Shown: one piece after another, positions 6,720 through 13,928 of the stretch
Layout of the letters: every line of letters starts with the position of its first letter
Position numbering within the stretch: the stretch's first letter is position 1
Assembly (NCBI GenBank): GCA_900553515.1
Contig: USDN01000042.1
Location: forward strand, 1 to 24,689
Direction: 5' to 3'
Length of the DNA: 24,689 nucleotides
From: an uncultured Blautia sp.
Lineage (GTDB): Bacteria; Bacillota; Clostridia; Lachnospirales; Lachnospiraceae
Made by a program: the position numbers and the translations under genes
The notes under the pieces: generated by a model
Database searches by the model: none
The model's input: the letters and a program-made list of their open reading frames with translations, nothing else
What the model was told of the DNA's origin: nothing

Positions 6720-8045
6720 ATGGTATACAAGGAGTCAATGAACATAATGGAAAAGCTGGAGATCCTGGCAGATGCAGCGAAGTATGATGTTGCCTGTACT
6801 TCCAGCGGGACTGACAGGAAAGGTGATAGCTCCGGTATCGGCAACAGTATCACAGCGGGAATCTGTCATAGCTTTTCAGGAGATGGACGCTGCATTAGTT
6901 TATTAAAAGTTCTTTATACCAATGAATGTGTATTTGACTGTAAATACTGTGTGAACCGGGCATCTAATGATGTGGTGCGGGCAAGTTTCACTCCGGAAGA
7001 GATCAGTCGTCTTACTATAGAATTTTACCGGAGAAATTATATTGAAGGATTATTCCTCAGTTCAGGGGTCAAGGATTCTCCGGATGCCACAATGGAGGAA
7101 CTGATCCGATCAGCAGAAATTTTAAGGAATCAGTATCATTTTCAGGGATATATCCATCTTAAGGCAATTCCGGGTGCTTCTCCGGAACTGATCTGCAGAG
7201 CAGGCTATCTGGCTGACCGTATGAGTGTGAACCTGGAACTTCCTACTGCGGAGGGATTGAAGAAACTTGCTCCGCACAAAAGCAGACGGACGATATTAAG
7301 ACCTATGAAGCAGATCCAGACAGTTTGTGAAGAAAATAAGCGGGAGCTGACTGTTTATCGCCATGCTCCAGAGTTTGTACCGGCAGGTCAAAGTACGCAG
7401 ATGATCATCGGAGCAGTTGGGGAAAGCGATTTTCAGATCGTATCGACAGCAGAAGCATTATACAGGAAGTTTTCTTTGAAACGGGTTTTTTATTCTGCAT
7501 TTGTATCTGTCAATGAAGACAAAGATCTTCCGGTGCTTCCACAGGGACCGCCTCTTCTCAGAGAACATAGATTGTATCAGGCGGATTGGCTGCTTCGGTT
7601 TTATGGATTCCGGTCAGAAGAGCTTCTGTCAGAGGAGCATCCGAATTTTAATTTGTTTCTTGATCCTAAGTGTGATTGGGCCATAAGCCATCTGCAGTAT
7701 TTTCCTGTGGAGATTAATAAAGCAGATTACAGAACTCTTCTCAGAGTGCCGGGCATAGGAGAAAAATCAGCCAGAAGGATCATTGGGGCCAGAAGATATC
7801 ATTCTCTGGATTTTTCGGAGCTTAAGAAGATTGGAGTTGTTCTGAAACGGGCTGTTTATTTTATTACCTGTAATGGCCGGCAGATGTATCCAATGAAGCT
7901 TGAGGAGGATTATATTGTAAGGAACATTCTGGAACCAGGAAAGATGCCTTTTTCTTCTTCGGAAATCACATATAGACAGCTTTCCCTGTTTGACGATGAT
8001 AAGATGATAATGGACAGAAATGAGGTGTTGTCAAGTGGGCTATGA
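6720..8045 (+). CDS. Radical SAM DNA modification/repair protein (TIGR03916-like)
   Basis: A 441-residue radical SAM enzyme of the family named putative DNA modification/repair radical SAM protein (rSAM_link_UDG). CxxxCxxC for the 4Fe-4S/SAM cluster is at Cys70, Cys74 and Cys77. A helix-hairpin-helix DNA-binding segment with the hairpin VPGIGEKSA lies at about residues 332-372. QLSLF at 420-424 matches the consensus beta sliding-clamp binding motif. ATG 6720 is preferred: GGAGGTG (6707-6713) lies 6 bases before it, while in-frame GTG 6711 would sit inside that site. It overlaps the next gene by 11 bases, so the two are translationally coupled. The promoter with two LexA-like boxes predicts SOS induction. 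The reaction and substrate are unknown; a DNA lesion or modified base is the inference. Confidence 0.88.
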   Translation: MVYKESMNIMEKLEILADAAKYDVACTSSGTDRKGDSSGIGNSITAGICHSFSGDGRCISLLKVLYTNECVFDCKYCVNRASNDVVRASFTPEEISRLTIEFYRRNYIEGLFLSSGVKDSPDATMEELIRSAEILRNQYHFQGYIHLKAIPGASPELICRAGYLADRMSVNLELPTAEGLKKLAPHKSRRTILRPMKQIQTVCEENKRELTVYRHAPEFVPAGQSTQMIIGAVGESDFQIVSTAEALYRKFSLKRVFYSAFVSVNEDKDLPVLPQGPPLLREHRLYQADWLLRFYGFRSEELLSEEHPNFNLFLDPKCDWAISHLQYFPVEINKADYRTLLRVPGIGEKSARRIIGARRYHSLDFSELKKIGVVLKRAVYFITCNGRQMYPMKLEEDYIVRNILEPGKMPFSSSEITYRQLSLFDDDKMIMDRNEVLSSGL

Positions 8046-8808
8046 GAAGAAGATATTGGTTTGTGATAATTCTATAGAAGGAATTTTTACAGCAGTCTAT
8101 GATGGATGGCATTGGGAAAACAGAGGGATTTCAGTGAAAATTGCAGTGGAAGAGCCAGAGTATCCGGAATTATTTGCAGACAGAGTGGATATTGCGTCTG
8201 ACAGTGAAAAGGCTGTGAAAGTTGCGAGATCTGTAAGGCGTAAACTGGGAGAACAGGTATATGAGGCGGTCTGTTATGCGGCGGTTTCCGTACATCCAGA
8301 TAAGGGAACCGCTGTGTTTTATCTTTTGAGAAAGGCATTAGGGAACAGGCGGTGTGATACGCATGTACTGGAAGCGCTGGCAGATCCGGCGGTAAGTCTG
8401 GTATCCTCTTTGAGGATCAAGGTATGGCATGAAATTCATCGGTTTTACGGTTTCGTTCGCTTTCGGCAGATGCCAGGGGGGATTTTGGTTTCAGCCATTC
8501 GTCCTGAAAATGATATTCTGGAACTTTTGGGACCTCATTTTTCCAATCGTTTTCCAAATGAAAACTGGATGATTTATGATGAAGAAAGAGAAAAAGTCCT
8601 GGTTCATGAAAGGGGAAAAGAGTGCTGCGTTTATGTGCAGACAGCATTTAATAAGGAAGACGGGAAATTTCCGGAAGATCATGATGAATATGAAGATTTA
8701 TGGAGAACGTTTTGCTCTTGTATAGCCATAAAGGAAAGAACAGATCGGAAGCTGCAAAAACAGTTTGTACCGTTGAAATTTCGTTCAAATATGCTGGAAT
8801 TCAATTAA
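8035..8808 (+). CDS. DUF4130/TIGR03915-type DNA metabolism protein
   Basis: The partner family of the preceding radical SAM protein, annotated as probable DNA metabolism protein. In other bacteria this domain is found fused to, or next to, UdgX-like uracil-DNA glycosylase domains. Visible features are the N-terminal LVCDNSIEGIFTAVYDGW, a central VWHEIHRFYGFVRFR, and the C-terminal DUF4130 signature LWRTFCSCIAIKER followed by FVPLKFRSNMLEF. GTG 8035 is chosen because GAGGTG (8022-8027) lies 7 bases upstream; ATG 8020 would overlap that site. This gives 257 residues, usual for the family. It shares the upstream gene's SOS-type promoter. No glycosylase domain is present here, so any base excision would need another protein. 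Enzymatic activity is unknown. Confidence 0.85.
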   Translation: MGYEKKILVCDNSIEGIFTAVYDGWHWENRGISVKIAVEEPEYPELFADRVDIASDSEKAVKVARSVRRKLGEQVYEAVCYAAVSVHPDKGTAVFYLLRKALGNRRCDTHVLEALADPAVSLVSSLRIKVWHEIHRFYGFVRFRQMPGGILVSAIRPENDILELLGPHFSNRFPNENWMIYDEEREKVLVHERGKECCVYVQTAFNKEDGKFPEDHDEYEDLWRTFCSCIAIKERTDRKLQKQFVPLKFRSNMLEFN

Positions 8809-8834
8809 TAAAATTACATTGGATCTGTGTCGGT

Positions 8835-8887
8835 ACAGCAGAATGCCGCCTTACTCTACTGGTGCGGTGATATATTTATCCTGCTGT
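8835..8887 (+). ncRNA. Unidentified structured element in the intergenic region
   Basis: ACAGCAG (8835-8841) pairs perfectly with CTGCTGT (8881-8887) and encloses a second hairpin CCGCC (8846-8850) with GGTGCGG (8861-8867, one bulge). No T run follows, so it is not a standard terminator. It could be a leader structure, a small RNA part, or an mRNA 3' end stabiliser of the upstream operon. I could not match it to a known riboswitch class. The rest of 8809-9061 is AT-rich and holds the promoter candidates for the next gene. Confidence 0.3.
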
Positions 8888-8959
8888 GAAGAGTCATATA
8901 TCTGATTATATATATATTGAAAAGTGACTGGAAAAGCTGTAAACATAAATTAAAAATTG

Positions 8960-8965
8960 TATAAT
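8960..8965 (+). promoter_or_regulatory. Possible distal -10 box for the HPr-like gene
   Basis: A perfect TATAAT lies at 8960-8965. The hexamer 17 bases upstream (CTGTAA) is a poor -35, so it is a weak alternative to the nearer promoter at 8999-9027. Confidence 0.3.
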
Positions 8966-8998
8966 AAGTCAAAAAATGTGAAAAAATCTTTAAGCCTG

Positions 8999-9027
8999 TT
9001 GACAAAAGCCTCTCATAGTGCCAAAAT
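8999..9027 (+). promoter_or_regulatory. Promoter of the HPr-like gene
   Basis: A perfect TTGACA (8999-9004), a 17-base spacer and CAAAAT (9022-9027, 4 of 6 matches) lie about 35 bases before the start codon. The leader would be short. Confidence 0.45.
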
Positions 9028-9061
9028 ACGCCTGAACAGAAACGAACAGGAGGGAAAACAA

Positions 9062-9289
9062 ATGAACGAACATCAGATTATGCTAAATGCAACGGAAGAC
9101 GTACAGGAATTTGTAAATGCAGCCAGCAAATGTGATTTTGATATCGACATTTTTTATAACAGGATCATTATTGATGCAAAGTCCCTGCTGGGTATTCTCA
9201 GTATGGATCTGACGAGACAGCTGACGGTCAGATGTTATGGAGACAATCCTCATTTTAATAAGGTTATAGAGAAGTTTGCTGTTGCATAA
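9062..9289 (+). CDS. HPr-fold protein without the active-site histidine (Crh-like)
   Basis: A 75-residue protein that aligns along its length with HPr of the phosphotransferase system. The central part FVNAASKCDFDIDIFYN then DAKSLLGILSMDL matches the HPr helix-1/Ser46 region. The GLHARPA active-site loop with His15 is absent, and about four residues seem deleted there, so it cannot take phosphate from enzyme I. Ser41 sits where HPr kinase phosphorylates Ser46 of HPr, in the motif KSLLG. This is the pattern of a regulatory HPr such as Bacillus Crh, though Crh has only a substitution. AGGAGGG lies 8 bases before ATG 9062. It is a single gene with its own promoter and terminator. The regulatory role is inference. 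Confidence 0.75.
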   Translation: MNEHQIMLNATEDVQEFVNAASKCDFDIDIFYNRIIIDAKSLLGILSMDLTRQLTVRCYGDNPHFNKVIEKFAVA

Positions 9290-9300
9290 ACAGACAAAGG

Positions 9301-9332
9301 AGCTGCTGCATGAAATTACAGCAGCTTTCTTT
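9301..9332 (+). terminator. Intrinsic terminator after the HPr-like gene
   Basis: AGCTGCTG (9301-9308) pairs perfectly with CAGCAGCT (9319-9326), followed by the T-rich TTTCTTT. The stem starts 11 bases after the stop codon. Confidence 0.85.
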
Positions 9333-9338
9333 ATGCAA

Positions 9339-9372
9339 CAGGAAAGCAGTACGTTTTGTACTGACTTTCCTG
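9339..9372 (+). repeat. Long inverted repeat upstream of the helicase gene
   Basis: CAGGAAAGCAGTAC (9339-9352) pairs with GTACTGACTTTCCTG (9358-9372), 14 pairs with one bulged A and a 5-base loop. There is no T run after it; TATATAAAA (9374-9382) follows, which resembles a -10 box. It may be an operator palindrome, an mRNA leader hairpin, or a second weak terminator. The sequence does not decide. Confidence 0.5.
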
Positions 9373-9424
9373 CTATATAAAACGCTCCGCGAGGATGCGA
9401 AAAATTTATCAGGAGCAGAAGCAT

Positions 9425-11788
9425 ATGGAAAAGACAGTGATCCGTATTTCTGTCCGCAGTCTTGTAGAGTTTATTTTGCGGAGCGGAGACCTTGACAGCA
9501 GAAGAGGGGCAATGGATAAGGAGGCTATGCAAAAGGGAAGCCGCCTCCACAGAAAGATTCAGAGGCAAATGGGAAGTAATTACCGGCCGGAGGTTTCTCT
9601 GAAACATGACACAGAGTATGAAGATCTGATTCTGAGGGTAGAGGGAAGAGCAGATGGTATTTTTACAGAAGATGGAAAGACCTGTATTGATGAGATCAAA
9701 GGTGTATACAGGAATGTAGGAACTCTGGACTCCGCCGTACCGGTACACAGGGCTCAGGCTATGTGCTATGCCTGCATCACAGCTGTTCAGGAAAATCTGG
9801 AAGAAATTGATGTACAGATGACATATGCGAATCTGGATACAGAGGAGATCCGGAGATTTCGAGAGACATTGACCAGAAAATATCTGAAAAACTGGTTTCA
9901 GGATCTTGTTGACCAATATCATAAATGGGTTTCTTATCGCCAGTCATGGAAAGAAAAAAGAGATGCATCCATGAAGGAACTGGAATTTCCGTTTTCTTAC
10001 AGAAAAGGCCAGAGAGAGATGGTAACAGGTGTTTATCACGCCGTTTCCAGCAAAAAGCAGATTTTTGTCCAGGCGCCTACCGGGGTAGGAAAAACGATGT
10101 CTTCTGTGTTTCCGGCTGTACGGGCAGTGGGAGAGGGAAAAGGTGAGATGATTTTTTATCTTACAGCCAAGACGATCACAAGAACGGTTGCTCAGGATGC
10201 TTTTGAGATTTTGAGACAGCGAGGATTGCTTTTTCAGACCGTGACTATTACCGCCAGGGAAAAGTTATGCTGCTGCGAAAAGCCGGAATGTACGCCGGAA
10301 AAATGTCCTTATGCAAAGGGACATTTTGACAGAGTCAACGAAGCAGTTTATGAATTATGGACATCGGAGCAGTTTTTTTCCAGAGAAAAGATCATAGCTC
10401 AGGCAGAAAAATTTAAAGTTTGTCCATTTGAAATGTGCCTGGATCTTTCTTTATGGGTAGATGGCGTGATCTGTGATTATAATTATGTATTCGATCCTAA
10501 CGTCCATTTAAAACGCTTTTTTGGAGAAAATGTTTCAGGAGAATATATTTTTCTTATTGATGAAGCACACAATCTGGTAGAACGTGGAAGGGAAATGTAC
10601 AGTGCTTCTCTGGCAAGAGAGGACATTATGGAAGTCCGTAGATTTGTAAAACCTTATAGTCCGAAACTGTACCGCGTTCTGGGCAGAGTGGCAAAGCAGA
10701 TGCTGGAATTAAAAAAAGAAAGTGATCCCTGTCTGGTAATGGAAAATACGGGAACGCTTCCACTGACTCTTCTTCAGGCACAGGGAGAGATGGACAGACT
10801 TTTAGAGGAACCTCCTTCTCAGGAGGTAGTGGACGGCATTCTGGATCTTTATTTTGATATACGGGATTTCCTGAATATTTCAGAGCTGACAGATGAGAAT
10901 TATGTGATCTACGGGGCTGCAGGAGAGGATGGAAAATACAGAGTCCGTCTTTATTGTGTGAATCCGGCAGCCAATCTGCAGGAATACCTGAACAAAGGAC
11001 GCAGTGCAGTGTTTTTTTCTGCAACGCTGATCCCTATGAAGTATTACAGAAGCCTTCTCAGCACAAGAGAAGATGATTATGGGATTTATGTGAGATCCCC
11101 TTTTGATCAGAAAAACAGATGCATTCTTATATGTGCGGATGTAAGCAGCCGTTATACCAGAAGAGGATATGAGGAATACAGAAAGATCGCGGAATATATT
11201 GCAAGAATGGCATGGCAGAAAAAAGGAAATTATATGGTGTTCTTTCCCTCATATCGACTGATGGAAGATGTTTTTCAGGTATATGAAGAGGAATTTTCAT
11301 CTGACTGGGTAAGATGCATCTGTCAGACTTCTTCCATGAATGAACGGGAAAGAGAAGAGTTTTTGGAAGAATTTAAAGATCAGAAAGAAGAAACCCTGTT
11401 AGGTTTTTGTATTATGGGAGGGATTTTTTCCGAGGGGATAGATCTTATGGGAGACCGCCTGATCGGAGCAGCGGTTATAGGGACAGGACTTCCACAGGTG
11501 AGTTTGGAAAGAGAACTTCTGAAACAATATTATGATAAACGGGGGGAATGTGGGTTTGACCATGCATATAGATATCCGGGAATGAATAAAGTCCTTCAGG
11601 CAGCTGGAAGAGTGATCCGGACACGGGAGGATACAGGAACGATCCTTCTTATGGACGAACGCTTTTTGAATACGGATTATCGGATGCTGTTTCCGGCAGA
11701 ATGGGAGGATGCAGCTGTATGCAGACTGGGAAATGTAGAGCAGCACCTGAAGCAGTTTTGGAATGGATTCCCTGAGGAGATTTCTTGA
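9425..11788 (+). CDS. Rad3/DinG-like Fe-S helicase with N-terminal PD-(D/E)XK nuclease domain
   Basis: A 787-residue fusion. The first 180 or so residues form a RecB/Cas4-like nuclease domain: Asp77 in GRADG, Glu90-x-Lys92 in DEIKG, and QAMCY at 111-115. The rest is a superfamily 2 helicase of the XPD/DinG type: Walker A APTGVGKT at 217-224, an inserted cysteine cluster for Fe-S (candidates among Cys282-284, 289, 294, 333 and 338), DEAH at 379-382, and motif VI QAAGRVIR near 725-732. Expected role: unwinding and cutting of branched or damaged DNA in the cytoplasm. ATG 9425 has GGAG at 9412-9415; ATG 9395 has no properly spaced site. It lies in a DNA-repair neighbourhood, but no LexA box is visible upstream. 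Similar fusions are common in Clostridia. Confidence 0.88.
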   Translation: MEKTVIRISVRSLVEFILRSGDLDSRRGAMDKEAMQKGSRLHRKIQRQMGSNYRPEVSLKHDTEYEDLILRVEGRADGIFTEDGKTCIDEIKGVYRNVGTLDSAVPVHRAQAMCYACITAVQENLEEIDVQMTYANLDTEEIRRFRETLTRKYLKNWFQDLVDQYHKWVSYRQSWKEKRDASMKELEFPFSYRKGQREMVTGVYHAVSSKKQIFVQAPTGVGKTMSSVFPAVRAVGEGKGEMIFYLTAKTITRTVAQDAFEILRQRGLLFQTVTITAREKLCCCEKPECTPEKCPYAKGHFDRVNEAVYELWTSEQFFSREKIIAQAEKFKVCPFEMCLDLSLWVDGVICDYNYVFDPNVHLKRFFGENVSGEYIFLIDEAHNLVERGREMYSASLAREDIMEVRRFVKPYSPKLYRVLGRVAKQMLELKKESDPCLVMENTGTLPLTLLQAQGEMDRLLEEPPSQEVVDGILDLYFDIRDFLNISELTDENYVIYGAAGEDGKYRVRLYCVNPAANLQEYLNKGRSAVFFSATLIPMKYYRSLLSTREDDYGIYVRSPFDQKNRCILICADVSSRYTRRGYEEYRKIAEYIARMAWQKKGNYMVFFPSYRLMEDVFQVYEEEFSSDWVRCICQTSSMNEREREEFLEEFKDQKEETLLGFCIMGGIFSEGIDLMGDRLIGAAVIGTGLPQVSLERELLKQYYDKRGECGFDHAYRYPGMNKVLQAAGRVIRTREDTGTILLMDERFLNTDYRMLFPAEWEDAAVCRLGNVEQHLKQFWNGFPEEIS

Positions 11789-11812
11789 CATCTGAGAAAA
11801 TTCAGGTATACT
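11785..11812 (+). promoter_or_regulatory. Promoter of the exported serine hydrolase gene
   Basis: A perfect TTGACA (11785-11790), a 16-base spacer and TATACT (11807-11812). The -35 overlaps the stop codon of the helicase gene. The transcript would have a leader of about 75 bases. Confidence 0.6.
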
Positions 11813-11838
11813 GTAGTAAAGTTTCAGATAGAGAAAAT

Positions 11839-11874
11839 CCAGCTGTCAGGTCCTGACAGGGACAAAGAAGCTGG
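11839..11874 (+). other. Leader hairpin before the serine hydrolase gene
   Basis: CTGTCAG (11843-11849) pairs with CTGACAG (11853-11859). An alternative or outer stem CCAGCT (11839-11844) pairs with AGCTGG (11869-11874), sharing two bases with the inner stem. It ends about 20 bases before the start codon and may affect translation or mRNA stability. Confidence 0.4.
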
Positions 11875-11894
11875 CTGGAATAAAGGAGAGATTT

Positions 11895-13334
11895 ATGAAA
11901 GCTGGAATCAGTACCCGTCTCGGAGTGCTTTTGGGAATTTTATTTCTGTGTCTGCTTCCTTCATCAGTACAGGCAGCAGCCGAAGAAAATTTGTTTTCCC
12001 ATGTGGAGGAGGCACAGATCCGTCCGATAAAAGACGGATCCGAAAAATATCTTTTAAAAAGTGACAGTTTTTATTGTCTTAAGAAAGATGGGACAAAACA
12101 TGCAGAAGCCGGTGTTCATTATTTTGATCATATGGAAATTGACGGCACAGTTTTTAATGGCTTTTATTATCATGATGAAACGGGACATTTTATGGCGGGA
12201 ACACCTCATATAGTCTCGATCAAAGGGCTTTCCTGTGAGACAGAGGATTCGGAGAAAGTATTTGACGGGCTGTATATGGCAAACAATCTGGGAAAACTCT
12301 CAGTAGCTCCACAGATCCGTTATATTTCTGGGCTGATGATAGATAAGACCCCATATGAAGGTTACTATTATTTTAATGAAGACGGCCGTATGGTTACAGA
12401 ACCAGGGCTTCATACACTGGAAATGGCATCTAATGGACAGATGTTTTCCGGTACTTATTATTTTGGCGGAAATAATGGTGTTCTGGTACAGGAAGCCGGT
12501 GTGACACCGGAAGGATTTCCTGTAGATGAGACCGGAAAAGTTTCCGACATGGAGAACCTGGGGATGAACACGCTGGAGCCTCAGTTAAAATCTATGATCG
12601 CAGGGTATGAAGGAACCTGGAGTGTTTATGTAAAAAATCTGAATACAGAAGAGGAGATCATTCTGAATGATCAGAAGATATATCCGGCCAGTCTGATCAA
12701 GGCATTTGTTATGGCGGCATCTTATGAAAATATGGATCAGATACTGGAACATGAAGCGGCTCTTATGAAAAAGGAACCGGATGACGCTGCGGTACAGACA
12801 AAAGTTAATGATCTGTTATGGAATATGATCACTGTCAGTGACAACGAATCCTGCAATGAGCTTGGCAGACTTCAGTCAGAAAAACATGATTTTCTGGACG
12901 GGGCAGAAAAGGTAAATGAGTTTATCCAGAAAGAGGGCTATTCCGATACAGTCTATCAGAGTACGCTTCATCCTTCTGCTTCCCCAAAAATCAGTATGGG
13001 AGAACACAATACAACTACAGTAAGTGACTGCGGAGCACTGCTTGAGAGTATTTTCAGAGGAGATTGTGTAAGCAAAGAGGCTTCCGAAAAAATGTTGGAA
13101 CTTCTGATGAACCAGAAGAATATTTCCAAGATTCCTTCAGGGATCAATGCAGATATACCTGTTGCCAATAAGACCGGAGAAACTGATCAGGATCAGCATG
13201 ATATGGCAATCGTTTATGGACCAAAAACAACCTATATCCTCTGTGTGATGTCTGAAGATTTTAAGAGTGCAGAAACAGCCATTGAAAATATACGTACCAT
13301 ATCCGGAGTCGTATATAATTATTTGAATTTTTAA
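11895..13334 (+). CDS. Exported beta-lactamase-fold serine hydrolase with N-terminal repeats
   Basis: A signal peptide (residues 1 to about 28, hydrophobic core then VQAAAE) exports the protein. Residues of about 60-205 hold repeats with alternating Gly/Tyr/Phe motifs (FNGFYYHDETG, YEGYYYFNEDG, FSGTYYFGGNNG) resembling cell-wall or choline-binding repeats. The C-terminal domain has the class A beta-lactamase/PBP motifs SLIK (Ser266, Lys269), SDN (315-317) and KTG (426-428). NTTTV at 372-376 aligns with the DTTTP of class A enzymes. I find no ExxxN of the omega loop before it, so the deacylating Glu166 seems absent. A penicillin-binding or cell-wall peptidase role is therefore likelier than antibiotic hydrolysis. 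It is 479 residues long, with its own promoter, and AAGGAGAG before ATG 11895. Confidence 0.8.
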   Translation: MKAGISTRLGVLLGILFLCLLPSSVQAAAEENLFSHVEEAQIRPIKDGSEKYLLKSDSFYCLKKDGTKHAEAGVHYFDHMEIDGTVFNGFYYHDETGHFMAGTPHIVSIKGLSCETEDSEKVFDGLYMANNLGKLSVAPQIRYISGLMIDKTPYEGYYYFNEDGRMVTEPGLHTLEMASNGQMFSGTYYFGGNNGVLVQEAGVTPEGFPVDETGKVSDMENLGMNTLEPQLKSMIAGYEGTWSVYVKNLNTEEEIILNDQKIYPASLIKAFVMAASYENMDQILEHEAALMKKEPDDAAVQTKVNDLLWNMITVSDNESCNELGRLQSEKHDFLDGAEKVNEFIQKEGYSDTVYQSTLHPSASPKISMGEHNTTTVSDCGALLESIFRGDCVSKEASEKMLELLMNQKNISKIPSGINADIPVANKTGETDQDQHDMAIVYGPKTTYILCVMSEDFKSAETAIENIRTISGVVYNYLNF

Positions 13335-13358
13335 AATTAATAAATACAAAATTATTGC

Positions 13359-13387
13359 TTGACCCTTATTATTTTTTGATATAAAAT
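13359..13387 (+). promoter_or_regulatory. Promoter of ridA
   Basis: TTGACC (13359-13364), a 17-base spacer and TAAAAT (13382-13387), 38 bases before the start codon, in a very AT-rich gap. Confidence 0.6.
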
Positions 13388-13424
13388 GAAATCAGAATAA
13401 AACAACAGAAGGGAGAATTTGGAA

Positions 13425-13802
13425 ATGAAGGTAGTACATACAGACAATGCTCCGGCAGCAATCGGACCATATTCACAGGCCATTATTTTAAATGAAGTAT
13501 TATTTACATCCGGACAGATTCCGGTAGATCCTGCTACAGGAGAGATCGCAGGAGAAACAATTGAGGCACAGGCAGAGCAGGTAATGAAAAACCTTGCAGC
13601 AGTTGCTGCAGAAGCTGGTACAGATCTTGCAAATGCAGTAAAAACTACTTGTTTTCTTGCTGATATGGCAGATTTTGCAGCATTTAATGAAATCTATGCA
13701 AAGTATTTTGTAAATAAACCGGCACGATCCTGCGTAGCAGTAAAGACACTTCCGAAAAATGTTCTCTGCGAAGTAGAGATGATCGTAGCTATTGAGAAAT
13801 AA
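13425..13802 (+). CDS. ridA: RidA family 2-iminobutanoate/2-iminopropanoate deaminase
   Basis: RidA hydrolyses reactive enamine/imine intermediates made by PLP enzymes such as threonine dehydratase, protecting other PLP enzymes. It acts as a cytoplasmic trimer. The family motifs GPYSQAI (14-20), TSGQIPVDP (28-36), the catalytic arginine in RSCV (Arg101) and CEVEMIVA with Glu116 are all present. It is 125 residues, standard length. ATG 13425 has GGGAGA 8 bases before it; an in-frame TTG at 13419 is less likely. It is a monocistronic gene with a promoter and a terminator. Confidence 0.93.
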   Translation: MKVVHTDNAPAAIGPYSQAIILNEVLFTSGQIPVDPATGEIAGETIEAQAEQVMKNLAAVAAEAGTDLANAVKTTCFLADMADFAAFNEIYAKYFVNKPARSCVAVKTLPKNVLCEVEMIVAIEK

Positions 13803-13826
13803 CAATCAAAAATGTAACAAACAGGG

Positions 13827-13866
13827 AGAAACCTTCAGAGAGAAAACTATCTGGGGGTTTCTTTTT
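13827..13866 (+). terminator. Intrinsic terminator after ridA
   Basis: AGAAACC (13827-13833) pairs with GGTTTCT (13856-13862). An inner CAGA/TCTG pairing (13836-13839 with 13850-13853) extends it, and T13862-T13866 form the tail. Confidence 0.85.
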
Positions 13867-13880
13867 GCGCTGAAATCATG

Positions 13881-13886
13881 TATAAT
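13881..13886 (+). promoter_or_regulatory. Candidate -10 box of the G1P dehydrogenase operon
   Basis: A perfect TATAAT lies 43 bases before the start codon. The region 17 bases upstream (TTTCTT, within the ridA terminator) is a poor -35, so an activator or a non-standard promoter is possible. Confidence 0.4.
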
Positions 13887-13928
13887 ATCACTTTATAGTA
13901 ATATTTGAAATCAGGAGGAAAAAAATAC

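Noticed and set aside
9030..9050. GAAC repeats upstream of the HPr-like gene as a LexA box
   Set aside because: Both GAAC copies point the same way and no GTTC or GTTT arm lies at the required spacing, so there is no dyad.
9083..9922. 279-residue open frame on the minus strand
   Set aside because: It overlaps the HPr-like gene and the nuclease domain of the helicase, both with clear motifs on the + strand, and crosses a terminator. No recognisable domain.
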